From Pyrenochaeta sp. MPI-SDFR-AT-0127 (Eukaryota > Ascomycota > Dothideomycetes > Pleosporales > Cucurbitariaceae): DNA of 64,000 bases. The notes beneath the pieces are model-generated. The model made no database searches. It had not been told where the DNA came from and saw nothing but the letters and a program-made list of their open reading frames with translations. Positions 32,881 to 45,240 of this stretch are shown here, piece after piece (the first letter of the stretch is position 1; each line of letters starts with the position of its first letter). The stretch spans positions 20,044 to 84,043 of the forward strand of contig JAGTJM010000098.1 of assembly GCA_020747015.1 (NCBI GenBank), given 5' to 3'. The position numbers were made by a program, and so were the translations under genes.

Positions 32881-35800
32881 CCGCGATAGATTACTAATAG
32901 GCTAAAAATTTACGCATTTTCTCTTCTAGAATAGATTTAGTGCCCTTAAATTATAATAATATATTATCTTTTACTATATTTAGCGATTCTATTAACCCCT
33001 TAACTATTAAGCCTATTCCCGCGATTACCTTACCCTCCCCTCCTAATATACTAAACTCTAGACAGATATTAGATAATAGTCTACGCGGGCTAGAGGTAAT
33101 TATTAGATATCCTCTAAGGCCCTAATAATAGGAGGTACTTATAGAACTATATAATAGGGAGGATATAGTCTTAGTAGCCTTAACTAGATTTAGGAAGATA
33201 TTAGTTATAATAGGATTCTATAGGCTTATAGACCTATCTATATAACTAATTATACTAATATTAAGTCTATTAAAGGCTATTAAGAATAATTAGAGTACTA
33301 CTTTAAACTCTTTCTCTCTAAAGTATTATAGTTTTATATTAAACAGCGACTCTAATATAGCTTTAAACTACTATAATATTACTTATAGGAAGTATATATA
33401 TATATAGCTCTCCCCTAAGATTATACTAGCTAGCCTAGTAGAGAAGAATAGAGATAGGAAGGGAAAGGATAAAAGAGGGAGGCTATCTAGTAATAAAAGT
33501 TCTAGGTATAGGTACTATATAGTTAGTTATATATAAACCTAGAGGTTTAATAGTAGCTATATTAACTATAGGATATTTACGTCTATTATTTAGTATCTAG
33601 ATTTCTAGAGACGTCTTTATCTTATAGTAATAGATAAGCTATATCTCTATAGGAGTACGAGCTAGAGAGGCTCCTTCTAGCTAGTAATAGGTTAACTTTA
33701 TAAGCTCTAGGAATAACTTAATTATTATACTTAATTATTTAGTACTACTACTACTTTATAGCCTATCTATTAGGAGTTAATTAGGGATTAAGCTAGGTTT
33801 AGAAATCCTATTTATATAATATAAGCTAATATTTACTACTATAACGTTTACCTTAATATATTCCTAACTACTAAGCTACTTAGTATTATTAAATATCTTA
33901 TATATACCGCCCTTAGCTAGGCTAGAGAAATAGATATCTCTATTAAGAGCTATATTCCTAAGATAATTATCTTCTAGCTAGAAATCTAATAATATATCTC
34001 TCTACGCGATAATATTATTCTATAACTCTAGGTCTAAATCTACTATTAAATCCGCCTCTATATAGTATCGACCTACTATAGTAAGTTAATAGATACGTCC
34101 TATATAGTAATAGAGTAATAATTCTCTAATAGAAAGATTTAGATACTTTATACTATAGTTATATATACTAAAGGGGTTAACCTAGCTAGGGTTTAATATA
34201 TTATATAGTAGGGGTAGTATAATACTAATAAAGCCCTCTAGAAGCTTAGACGTATAAATTATTAGATATACTAAGATAATACTATCTTTTTCTAGACTCT
34301 AGATATCTATATATATAGGGAATAGTAGTCCTAGATAAGATAACCTAAGTATCTATAGTTAGCTATCTAGACTACTATATCTATTATTAATAAGGTGTAT
34401 TAAGAGGTAAGTTAGAGATTATATAGGTCTAATAGCTTAGATTTAGATATATTAGTAATATCCGCTTATTTAGTCTAATCGTCCCTATCTCCTAATCCTA
34501 CGCCTAGCTTAAAGTAGAAATAGGGGGTTAGAAGGTATCTACTAGTCTACTTATATTAGAATAAGCTTTTAGATAATAAATACTAGGTATATAATCCTCT
34601 ACTAGACTCCTACTATTAGTAAGAAATTATAAGGCTATATAAGAATAATTATAATATACTAGTATCCTATAATAACTACTTATATTATATAGACTCTCCT
34701 ATAGTTCTAGAAGATCTAGTAGCTAATAAGAGGGTAGAAAATAAGGACGTATATTTAGCTATAGAGAAAGAGCTTAAAAAGCTAGTATTTACGCTTAGTA
34801 ATAAAGTTATATACTCTATCCTAGTTACTATACGTCCTAATCCTACTAAGTATAAGTAGTCTTTAGTAACTAGATTCTAGCTATCTAGTCTAGATACTAT
34901 CTATAACTAAGATAGAAAGAAAAAGAGGAGGATTAAGTACTATATAAGATTATAAAGTTTATAAGCGTAAGCTACTTATATAAGCTATATATCTATATAT
35001 AATAGTATAGCCTTAAATATAGGCCTAGCCCGTTATAGAGATATAAGATAGAAGAGTAAGTAACTAAGTAATCGAATATAGCGGGATAGTTAATATTACT
35101 AATAGCTATTTAAAGTAGTAGGGTAGCCTACCTATATCTCTATTATAACTAGTAGCTAGCTAGTTATAGAAGATACCTTATAGGGTATTAGGGTAGATTA
35201 GTAATATTAGAGAGACGAATAAGCTACTATAAGAGCGTAAGATATAATCTAGGAGAGCTATTATATATAAGCTAATCTATAGCTAGAGTTAACGCTATAG
35301 ATTCTCTACTTTAGTAGTACCTTAAGAGAATTTCTCCTATATATTAGAGTATTAGTAGAAGAGGGTATAGAGGAAAAATTAAGGATAAAAGGGCCTTAGG
35401 AGATATATATAAAGTAATATAGTAAGTAATTTATAAGGCGTTTAAAAGTAGCTAAGTAAGGGTTATAGGGAGGCTAATACTAGAAATTATTAAGTATTAT
35501 AAAATAGGAGTAGGCTTAAATAAGAAGCTCTTTTACGTAGGATACTAAGTTAGTATAATTAAAAAGTATAGCTAGAAGGTATTATAGATTCTCTACTACC
35601 TATAGTATACCTATAATCTAGTAGAGCGGCTACTATATACGCTAACTAGTACCTAAGGAGCTATATTACGCTTACTTTAGGAGCTAGCTCTATCTAGTAG
35701 CCCTAACTAATAGTAGGAATTAGAGATATACTATTTATAGTTTTAGATTACGCTGCTTAACTATATACTTCTTAGAGATAAGTATAAGAATAGGCTTTTA

Positions 35801-36312
35801 AGCGATATTACTATCCTTAGCCTCTATTCTAGTTAGTATAGTAGTTAGCTCTAGGCTTATAAGTTTTTATCTACGCTTTCTACTTTAATTACTATATTAA
35901 AAGTACTTATAGTATATAAAGTATACTATAGATAGGAGGTAGTACTAGAAGAGAGGCTAGATATAGCGCCTACTATATATAAGCTAGTTAGAGATATATT
36001 AGAATAGTTCTTAACGCTATCTAACTATTAGGGTAGGCTAAGCTCTATAAACTAGAGACTATATCTATATATATTAGTATATATATAAGCTAAGAAATAT
36101 AATATACCTAGTATTATATTATAGGATAGAGACTATCTATTAATTAAGAAGGTAAGCTTTACTCTAGTAGACGTCCGCTCTATAGTTAAAGGACTTTATA
36201 AGATAGTATAAGTCTAGCTCCTACGCGATATACTCCTTTTAGATATTAATAAGTAGGGCTAGGTATAGCTAGGTACTACTTAGCTACTAGAGCTATATAT
36301 AGATAAGCTAGT
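32881..36312. other. RIP-degraded sequence, probably a DNA element, unassigned
   Basis: Starts abruptly after the GC-rich edge near 32840-32880. Plus-strand frames from about 32940 to 35000 can be followed if RIP-type stops are ignored, but I could not match them to a family. CpA and TpG are nearly absent and CpG is infrequent. No intact gene is present. Confidence 0.5.
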
Positions 36313-36528
36313 TGTAGGAGTGCACTGAGCTTAGAGAAAGATTAGTAGATAAGATTAATCTCTAGCTAAGAAAGCTAAGTTACGAAGTCTAGACTATATA
36401 CCCTTAGATTAGAGGATACTTAATCTAATCTATCTTTTTGATTAGTATATCTTCTATACTCCTATTCTACGTAATTAGTTAAATTACTCTTCTACTTCTA
36501 CTTATAAGAGAGATCTTCCTCTATAATA
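36313..36528 (-). repeat. 3' LTR of the copia element
   Basis: 216 bases. On the plus strand it starts TGTAGGAGTGC and ends RIP-changed TATAATA. On the minus strand it is preceded by CTAGGGGGTA, a purine-rich tract fitting a plus-strand primer. It matches 45025-45240 over its full length. Confidence 0.88.
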
Positions 36529-36779
36529 TACCCCCTAGATTAGCTCTCCTTAGAGCGATAATCTATAGTAGAGCGGGAATTTCCGTTCCTAATCTTATTC
36601 TTTAGATCTGCGTAATCCTACTTTATCCTTAGTCTAGGCCTTATCCTTTAAGTATTAGATTATAATTCTTAAGTAATTTTCTAGTAATTATCTATATCTA
36701 TTTACTTAATTACGTAATCTTTATTCTAATCTAATAATATTAAGGTAAAGGTAAGTGTATAGCTTATTTAAAAATTTTA

Positions 36780-36965
36780 ATCTCTTAAAGGTAAAGGCGG
36801 CTCCGTTTAATCTAGCGCAAATTATAGTATCGCTGTTTAATCTAATTAATAAGGTAAGAGCGGCTCTGTATAATCTAATTAATAAGGTAAGGGCAGCTCT
36901 TATTTTAATTTTATAAAGGTAAAGGCAGCTCTATATAATCTAGCGCCCCTTTAGTAAGTATATAA
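36780..36965 (+). repeat. Imperfect GGTAAAGGCGGCTC repeats and a TATA box facing rightwards
   Basis: Four imperfect copies of AAGGTAAAGGCGGCTC, two followed by TTTAATCTAGCGC-like tails, lie at about 36788, 36859, 36890 and 36914. TATATAAACC follows at about 36959, then a pyrimidine-rich stretch (36967-37010). Repeats, TATA and CT-rich leader together look like a plus-strand fungal promoter inside the 3' part of the copia element. Confidence 0.5.
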
Positions 36966-37049
36966 ACCTACCCTCCTATACTCTTCCTCCTTCTTTCCTT
37001 AACTTTAATCTATATTAATTATAGTACGTAATCTTTAAGCTTTTCTTCC

Positions 37050-38110
37050 TTTTTCTATATACTAACTTATAATTAGAATAGTCCTAAACTCTCTACTAAT
37101 AAGCGCGCTGCTTAGATATAAGCTTATAAAGCTGCGATCCGCTTTAAGCTTCCTAAGCCTAATTATACTACTTAGCTTCGCGCGTTTTATTCTAAAACCT
37201 TATCTATTAATAAGCTCTAGTCTAAGGATAAGCCTCCTCGTCGCTCTACTTACTCCTATACTTAAACTGATCCTAATCCTATAACTCCTTAGAAGTCTCT
37301 ACTCTAGTCGCGCATCTATAGCTCTAAAGACGCCTATAACTATAATAAAGAAGGATATAAAGGCTAAGCTAAGTAATCTATAAGCTATATACCTTATACG
37401 AAAGCTTTTCTACGCGGTACTTATAATAGGATCTACTTTAATTATATAGATAGTAAGAGTAAGTACTATATACGCTGTATCTCTTATATTTATAAGAAGA
37501 TTAGGTAACTTTATTTTATAATTATTATCTATCTATTTCTTACTAAATTATAGTCCTTACTATAAGTACTAGGTTATAAACTTTATTTATAGCTCTAATA
37601 ATCTTAAGGTAAGTAATCTTAATCCTTAAGAAGGGCTTTTACTAATCTTAGGTTCTAGGCAAGTAAGTAGTCTAAGGAGAAGAAGTACTTACTTAGTACT
37701 CTCTCTACTATTAAGCTAGTTTTACCTCCTACTTATAAGCTAGATATCTTTAAGTAGATTAATTTAGCGGCTCTTTAACCTAGTTTTAGGGCTTAGGCTA
37801 GTCTTCTAGGAGTCTTTAATTAGTAAAATATACCTTTATTCTCCTAGATATAGGCTACTTTTAGTAATTCTACTTAGAGCTTTCCTATATAGTCTAGTTC
37901 TTAGCCTATTACTCTTCTAATAGGCTCTTTATCTTCTTCTTAGCCTATTACTTAGTCTATTCCTAAGCCTACTACTCCTATTATTACGCCTATTCTAGCT
38001 ATTACTACTCCTATTCTAGTTATTACTACTCCTATTCTAGCTTCTTCTCCTTAAAAAGTTCTATATTAGAGTATTAGTTATAGTAAGGATAAGTTAGAGG
38101 ATTAGAAATA
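37050..38110 (+). pseudogene. Degraded antisense frame between copia pol and 3' LTR
   Basis: With RIP-type stops ignored, 37050-37510 reads on the plus strand as a basic protein. It includes a Lys/Ser stretch SKSKYY then IRC near 37450-37480, where TAC and TAT codons could be RIP-changed Cys codons. A candidate intron follows (about 37507-37556, GTAACT donor, TTACTAA branch, TAG end). After it comes a Ser/Thr/Pro-rich segment with repeated TPIL-like blocks (37970-38045). It is convergent with pol, the same placement as the antisense gene of gypsy A. I do not recognise the protein and the gene is broken. Confidence 0.4.
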
Positions 38111-40074
38111 GAGGTAATAGATAAGATTAGGCGGCTTTATAAGCTTATACTTAAGATTAAGGAGCTTATTATAGATAATTATTAATCTAGTACTTTCTTT
38201 ATCTATTTCCTATTAAGGTTTTATTCTTCTTCTTAGATTATACTAAGAATTAGCCTATACTTAGCTTAGAAAAGGTTCTTTTATATATATAGCTTCTAAT
38301 TATAAAATTAATACTCCTTAATTACTTCTTTTACTTAGGCTCTACTATAATTAAGTTCCTAGTATCTTATAGGTTAAGAAGCTACTTAAATTAATTAAAC
38401 TATTACTTTATAAGCGCTTTTATTAGTCTATTAGCTAGTATTTTACTTATTTTAAGGTATTTAATATTAAATAATCCTTTAGTATACTCTTATTTAAGCT
38501 ATATATTCTAGATATCTATATAGGTAGTCTTATAGTAATCTACTTATTCTTAGCGACTATAAGTCTAATCATCTATTAATTATTATACTAAATTATCTAA
38601 AGCTTACCTAGATTAAGAGTAATCTCTTTAAAGAAGCGCTAAAGAGCTATTCCTTCCTTTATAATATACTTAAGGGTAAGGAGTTCTACTTTAGTAGTTA
38701 AGGTTATAACTATAGCTTATTAAGCGGCTTTCTAAAAGATTACTCCTCTAAATAATAGAGTAATATATCCCTAGGAAGATTAGTAAGTATATTAATTATC
38801 TATAAAAGAAGTATCTCTATAGATTATTAGGTTAGCGCATAAGTAATTTCTATACTAGATCCTTCCTATTAGGTCTAATATAGATATTAATTACTCGTTC
38901 TATAGCTTTCTTATACTATTGCTTAGGTTTATTAGGAAATAGGATAGTTTTAACACTATATATACGATATCTAGGCGTAGTATAATCGCTGTATATAGTA
39001 CTAATTCTACTCGTTCCTAATAATCCTTAACTTCCTTTTAGATACTTTTTTAGATTCTTAATTATCTCGCTTATAGTAAGCGGAGTAGGTTAGAAGCTAC
39101 CTTAATCTTCTAGGCTAAACTTCCTAGTAATCTTATTAATATACGTTTATATACTAGAGTAATTATTCTTATTTAGTAATTCCTTATTACTTATATCCTA
39201 GGAACTATTAAATAGGTCCTTAATCCTACACTTCGTACTTTAATATTACTTTACTCTAAAGTTCCCTTACTTCTTATTCCTATTCCTTACATATAATAGG
39301 AGGATATTATTAACGTAGAATAAGATTAGGATCTTTTAATCCTATATAAAGAATAGGTATAGTTCTTCTTTTAATATAATAAGTCCTTAAGCCTTTAGTA
39401 TACTTAAGAACTCTTTATACTAGAGACTTAGTAAATCCCTTAACCTATATAAGGCGCGGTTAAGTATAACTATCTTTCTATCTCCTTAAATCCTTTAGGA
39501 AGCTTAGTAATTACTAGTTATTAAGTAAGACTTCTGCGTTTAGGAAGGCTCCTACTATATTATACTATATAATCTCTAGATTAAAGTAAGCCGTAACTAC
39601 TATTACTACTCTAAACGATCTAGCGGCGAGGGTTACCGCGTATATTAAGTCTAGCTTATTAATCTCTTAGAGATTACCTCTTATAATAATTTAAGCTTTA
39701 CACTTATCTAGGAACCTATTCTAATTAAACTTATAGGTCTACACCTACTTAAGTAGAAGGATATACCTATAACCTTTAACTTTATAGATCGCTTTCTTTA
39801 TCTAAGTTCCTTTCTTAAGTAGTTAATTAAACTCTAATTATAAGGCTTACTTAAACTAGACCTTATATAGATACTCTAGTAGCTACTTCTAGGTACTTAG
39901 TAGAGCTAGTAGCTTACTTTAGTATAAGTGTACGCTAGTTAGAATTAATAGTACTTTTAGTACTTAATTAGTAAGCGTTACTACTATAACTACTATATTA
40001 AGAGGTTTATACGCGTACTCCTTATTATAGGAAGTAATTATTCCTAGTAAAAAGGTATTATAAAAGATATCCTA

Positions 40075-41425
40075 CAGTCACAGGAACAAAGTTTCTTCCG
40101 CCAGCGCACGAGCCATCCGTATAAGCACATGTACACCAAACTTCAACACCACGTATCTCAGTCAATACATAATATAATTGAATTTTTTTTTGAAGCAGGA
40201 GTTGCGCACGTGATCAATATTTTGTTTGCCATCCTCGCGCTGCTTTACATGCGGCAATTCGTCGTGGCATGCTCAAGATGAGGCGTCGGATCAGCTTGGC
40301 TGGTATGCGACGCCAGCACTCTTTCAATGCACTGCAAAAGCCATCCCACTCTTCCTCAGCCACACTATAATTATTATACTGTGGATAGAATTTGTACATG
40401 CGCTTTTTAAGATGCCACCAGAGGTGCTCAATTGGGTTGAGATCGGGTGAGTATGCTGGCCATTTGATAGTTGTGACGTGGTGGTCGCTCAGGAACGTAC
40501 GCGTTGCTGCACTTGTGTGAATACGCGCGTTATCCTGCATAAAAAGCTGAGAACGACGCCAATAAGGTAGAAGGCCTTTTGTCAGGGCCTTTATGTAACT
40601 TTGGGCGGAGTAGCCACCTTTTGGAGCATCCAAATCGCGCTCCATTATGACTAGTGGGCTTCTCCTTCCACGTCCGCGTTCATCCAGCCATATCGACGCC
40701 CACACCATTTGTGCTGGTGCCCTACTTGTTCTGCAGGTTTGCAGCATTATTGGCTTCCATTTCTCCCATGGATATCGAAAAACCCACTCGTTATTATGGC
40801 CTGAGCCCTTCTGAACTAAGCACTCATCTGAGAACTTAATTGTGCGTCGATACCATGGGAACTGCGAGTACTCGCTACAGAACTTAAGACGCCTTAACGC
40901 ATGCGCGCGGTTTAGCTTAGGACGCTTTTTACAAGGAGATTTGGTAAGGCCTTGTCTTTTAAGAAATTTGTATAATGTGCGTGAGCAAGGTGGCTTCGTT
41001 GAGGTGCCATCTGTATTCACTACTACTGCTGCTTCAGCTAGCTCTTTATACTCAATTTTTGGCTGCGCTTGTGCTTTTCGATAGATGATCTTTTTCTGAT
41101 GAAGCGATAGTATAGGTGGTCTGCCGCTGCGAGGTTTATCTTGTGTTGTGCCTGTTTGGTGATATTTTTTCCTGAGGTCGCGTATGCAGCGTTCAGTGCG
41201 GCCATACGCGTCAGCAACTTCAGCAACTGTAGCGCCACCATGCAGCCTCCCAATGATTTGATTCCGCTGCTCGACTGATAAGTTAGGCCCTCTGCGCGTA
41301 TTTTGGTCTATTTCCTGAAGAATTCGGCGTTGTGGTGGCATAGTTATGATACTGCAAAGTTGAGTTGTTGATGTTGTGAGGAAACGCGTTCCGCTAGCGC
41401 GGAAGAAACTTTGTTACTAGTACTG
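40075..41425 (-). mobile_element. Intact Tc1-like transposon, 1351 bases
   Basis: The ends read CAGTCACAGGAACAAAGTTT and, on the opposite strand, CAGTACTAGTAACAAAGTTT, both continuing CTTCCGC. TA flanks both sides (40073-40074 and 41426-41427), the target duplication of the Tc1/mariner superfamily. It encodes one uninterrupted transposase. It lies between the integrase and RT remnants of the RIPped copia element but itself shows no RIP, so it arrived later. Confidence 0.95.
40214..41341 (-). CDS. Tc1-like transposase, DD34E
   Basis: 375 residues from ATG, a normal length for the family. Cut-and-paste transposase that binds the terminal repeats and inserts at TA. Residues 21-60 form a helix-turn-helix (LSVEQRNQII, then VAEVADAYGRTERCIRDLRK), followed by a GRPP linker at 73-76 that commonly separates the paired DNA-binding motifs. 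Catalytic residues are Asp172 (FSDECLV), Asp270 (FMQDNARIHT) and Glu305 (DLNPIEHLWW), with 34 residues between the last two: DD34E. This places it nearer to impala-type fungal Tc1 elements than to Fot1/pogo (DDxD). No frameshift or stop; it appears functional. Confidence 0.95.
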   Translation of the reverse strand: MPPQRRILQEIDQNTRRGPNLSVEQRNQIIGRLHGGATVAEVADAYGRTERCIRDLRKKYHQTGTTQDKPRSGRPPILSLHQKKIIYRKAQAQPKIEYKELAEAAVVVNTDGTSTKPPCSRTLYKFLKRQGLTKSPCKKRPKLNRAHALRRLKFCSEYSQFPWYRRTIKFSDECLVQKGSGHNNEWVFRYPWEKWKPIMLQTCRTSRAPAQMVWASIWLDERGRGRRSPLVIMERDLDAPKGGYSAQSYIKALTKGLLPYWRRSQLFMQDNARIHTSAATRTFLSDHHVTTIKWPAYSPDLNPIEHLWWHLKKRMYKFYPQYNNYSVAEEEWDGFCSALKECWRRIPAKLIRRLILSMPRRIAACKAARGWQTKY

Positions 41426-44400
41426 TATATACCTACTCTATCTTCTAGAGTAGACTCCTATTTATAAGCGGCTATTAATATATAAATACCTATTCCTCTA
41501 CCCCCTAATTAATTATTATAATTAGGATCCCTCTTCTTTTATATATATAAAGGTATATATCTATAAACTATATTATCTAGTACTTTATTCCCTCTTAGAT
41601 ATCTACTTAATTATAGTTTACGTAGCTCTAATACTAAGATACTACTCTATATAGGCTCTAAAGTTACTTCCTTAGTAAGGCTAGCTATTAATCTAGGAAG
41701 AGCTATACTTTAGCTTACTCCTTCTTTCTAGGTTAGAGTTTATAATAGATAGCGTAGCCTATACTCTCTATATAAGAGTTTAGGCTTATCCTCTAGTTCT
41801 ATTAAAATAGGGATATTAGAGTAAGAGGCTAATTAGAATAAGTAGTTAGGCTTATCTAGTATTATAGAGGTAGTAGGCCTAGCTTATATAGGTTACTCTA
41901 CCTATTAGGCGGCGTCTCCTAAGTAGTAATCTAATAGATTACTAATATCTATAACGCGTAGCTTAGGTATTAGTAATAGGGTTACTAATATATAATAATC
42001 CTTATCTTAACCTATATAAATTCCTAGATACTTACTAGCTACGCTTATATCCTATATAGTCTCTAGCTTAATATCCTAGTTACTAAGCTAGCTAGCTATA
42101 GTACCTATTACTTTAAGCTAATTACTCCTAAGATTACTCTTAGTAGTTAATTTAAGAGTTATATATTACTACTTATCTAGCTTACTATTATAGAGTACTT
42201 CTATAATAGTAATTATATCTTCCTTAGCTATTCCTTCCTTACTATTATAGTATAGGAATAGATACTTATTAAAGGTTATATTACGTATTATTATAACTTA
42301 GTTAAGTACTAGGACCTATATTCTATAGATATTAGAGGCTCTATAACTAACTAAGTATCTAATATAGCCCCTAGGTATTACTTTAAATACCCTTTTATCC
42401 TACCTAGCTATATATTCCCTATTTAAAGGATATACTTAATAGCTATAGGTATAAACTCTACTCTAGTTAGGGTATAGATTAGCTATTCTTAATTAAGTAA
42501 TTACTAGCTTATACTAATAGAAGTATTATTAAAACTAACTATTAAGGACTTTATTTAGTAATTAGAAACTATACCTAGCTATTAGGCTTATATTATATAG
42601 TTATATAGTAGTATCTATAGTCTTAGGCTATAGGTAATTAGGTAAGTTTACGCTAGTATATATCTTAATTAATTTTATAATAACTTCTTATCCTACTTAT
42701 TCTACTAATTTATTTAGCTTATATATATAATAGTATTAATTTAATTACTATTCTATACTAATCTACCTATTCCTAGTACTATAATTACCCTCTCTAAGGC
42801 TATATAGCTAAGTTACTATCCTAATAGATTTTAATAATACTTAAGCTATACTTATTCTTAATTCTTACTCTATAGTTATCTAGGGTATAAAGGATCTCTA
42901 ATCCTAACTTTAATAGTAGGTTATAGTTATTAATACGCCTAGAGAAATCTTCTTTAATTAGTAATACCTATTATTTACCTAAGCGTCTATATATAAAGTT
43001 AAAGAGATCTTATAATATATAGTAGAAAGGTCTTAGTAATCCTTCCTTAGGACGCCTTAAAATTACTTAAGAAGTATATATAGTTATATAATACTTATAA
43101 TTAATCCTCTTTATACTATTAATTTTTACGTTCTAAGTACTCTTTACTAGGGCTTATATTACCTTCTACTCTAAGTAACTAGCTCTCTTATACTAAAGAT
43201 CCTCTAAACTAATGCTACTTTAAGGGATAGTAGACGTTACTATAGCTTTTATAATTATTAGGACCTAAGAATAAATTTAGATATTATATTTAATAAAGGC
43301 TAGATTACCTTTCTTAATTAGTTTAAATAATATAATATTTAACTCTAGAGTTCTAAATCCCTATCTACTTAAGTCGCGCTATAGATATAATATTAATATA
43401 GAAGCCTTATATAACCCTTACTTCCTTAAGGAGTAGGTCTACCTTACTTAATCTATTATTACTATTAAAGATACCCTTAATTAATCTTTTCCTATAGCTA
43501 TCTATAGGAAGAGATTATATTCCTACTTTAATATATTTATAATCCTTTACTTTCCTAAACAACCCTAGAATAAGGTAACTTTAATTATTTACTAAGTAAT
43601 AAGCTACGCCTCTATCTAGGATAGTTAAGCTAGAAAGTAGGTACTAGCTAAAGGATATACTATAAATACCTTATTTAGACTAATCTTATTTAGTATCTTT
43701 ATTAAATATAACGCAATTAATAATTACGCTAATAAATTAGCTTAGTACTTTTATTATACCTACGTCTAATCCTTAATTTTAAGGTCTTAGAGTCCTACCT
43801 TATTTACTAACCTAATTACTTAACCTATTTATAAATTTTAGCCTACTCTTCTTTATAGTACTATTCCTTAATCTTCTTTTTATTAGATTTACTTAGGTTT
43901 ATCCTTAGGGTTAGAGATAATCCTATTATAGCTATCTAGAGTCTTCTATAAGTAATTAGCTTCTACCTATATCTATTATAGGGTTTAACTTAGTAGGGTA
44001 GCTATTACTTATTTTAGAGTTTCCTCTACTTAGTATTCTACTAAATAAGGAGATAGTAAATACTAATAGTTCTTTCCCTTTTAGAGTAAGGCTTATATAA
44101 GCCTATAATAGTATACTATAAATATTAGCTAGATTATTAAGTTCTATTACTACTCAGCCTATTACTATATCTTTAATTATCTTAGTAGTTATTTAGTATA
44201 CCTAATCTAGAGTAAACTTTAGTATAAGTACCTCTAGAAAGTTAGTAAGCCTAATTAATCCTTAAATATTAGGTATATTAAAGGCTTATACTTAGGTATA
44301 TAGGACTTACTACTCTTAAAACTAGTAATTAGGGTTATTTACCCTCCCTTCACTTTTTCTAGGTATAATTAGTACTTACTTCTAATCTAGTTTACTATAA

Positions 44401-45009
44401 GGCTTATATTTAGAGCTAGGTCCTTCTTAAGCTATCTAATTAGAGGTTAAAGTCTATATTCCCTTCTATTAAGGAGTTTAATCTAGGTTAGAGTAAGAAG
44501 ATCTATAGATACTATTTTATTAATCTAGTCTCTAATATTTAAGAGAGCTACTCTCTTTTAAGTCTAGTAAGTAGTTTTAATCTTCTATTTCCTTATTAGA
44601 GTATTATTATCTACTCTATATTCCTTATATACGACCTATAGAGCCTTATATTTAAGTAAGTCCTTATTAAATTTCTTATACTCCTCTTAGGTAGCTATAG
44701 TTAAGAGAGCGACTAGCTTAGTTAGCTTAGTTAGAATCTTTAGATAGGCTAGTTCCTAATCCTTAATTAGTATAGTATCTATACTATTTAGATTAATTTA
44801 ATTCTAAACCTACTTTTTATATATAAGGCTTTTAAGCTAAGGGAACTAGAAAGGCTAATCTTTCTATAATTATAGTAGGATATTTCCTTTAAGAATAGAA
44901 GATTCTTAATCTATTATAAGTAAGATATTAGAGAGGTAAAGAATATAGAGTAATCTAAGTACTTTAGTATATAAGATTACGTAGGGAGAATTAATCTATA
45001 GTCCTATAA

Positions 45010-45024
45010 CGCTAGGCTTATAAC
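45010..45024 (-). promoter_or_regulatory. Half-tRNA-type primer-binding site of the copia element
   Basis: Directly inside the 5' LTR the minus strand reads GTTATAAGCCTAGCG. With one RIP-type change (TGAG to TAAG) it is complementary to 15 bases of a Met-tRNA anticodon arm ending at base 39 (CTCATAAC at the 3' end). Drosophila copia uses a tRNA-Met 5' half cut at the same place. The tRNA sequence is from memory. Confidence 0.55.
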
Positions 45025-45240
45025 TATAGGAGTGCGCTAAGCTTAGAGAAAGATTAGTAGATAAGATTAATCTCTAGCTAAGAAAGCTAAGTTACGAAGT
45101 CTAGACTATATACCCTTAGATTAGAGGATACTTAATCTAATCTATCTTTTTAATTAGTATATCTTCTATACTCCTATTCTACGTAATTAGTTAGATTACT
45201 CTTCTACTTCTACTTATAAGAGAGATCTTCCTCCGCGACA
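45025..45240 (-). repeat. 5' LTR of the copia element
   Basis: 216 bases; on the minus strand it starts TGTCGCGGAGG and its end is RIP-changed (CTATA for CTACA). ATAAC is found on both sides (45020-45024 and 45241-45245), which would also fit a solo LTR. However, the left ATAAC is part of the primer-binding site next to copia coding sequence, so I take the match as chance. Confidence 0.85.

Larger units (their letters stand above)
36313..45240 (-). mobile_element. RIP-mutated Ty1/copia element with a nested Tc1-like transposon
   Basis: 216-base LTRs at 36313-36528 and 45025-45240 bracket copia remnants on the minus strand in copia order. A gag-like start lies near 44770. Integrase C-terminal sequence (like GYLVSYRASNIYRI and RDVTFNE) is at about 42200-42760. 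RT is at about 39300-39900 (ALYRLRDLLSLWYKEF; YVNN for YVDD near 39310). RNase H is at about 38450-38760 (RFFKEITLNLG), and pol ends near 38330. The order protease-integrase-RT defines copia. Stops are RIP-type. The 1351-base Tc1-like insertion separates integrase and RT. No matching duplication is seen at the outer ends (CTAGT against ATAAC). Confidence 0.85.

Noticed and set aside
32567..33125. Small plus-strand frames after the GH79 stop
   Set aside because: They lie in the 3' flank or in RIPped DNA, have no family features and are no longer than expected by chance.
45025..45240. Reading this LTR as a solo LTR with ATAAC duplication
   Set aside because: The inner ATAAC is part of a primer-binding site adjoining copia coding sequence in the right order, so a 5' LTR is the better call, though not fully excluded.
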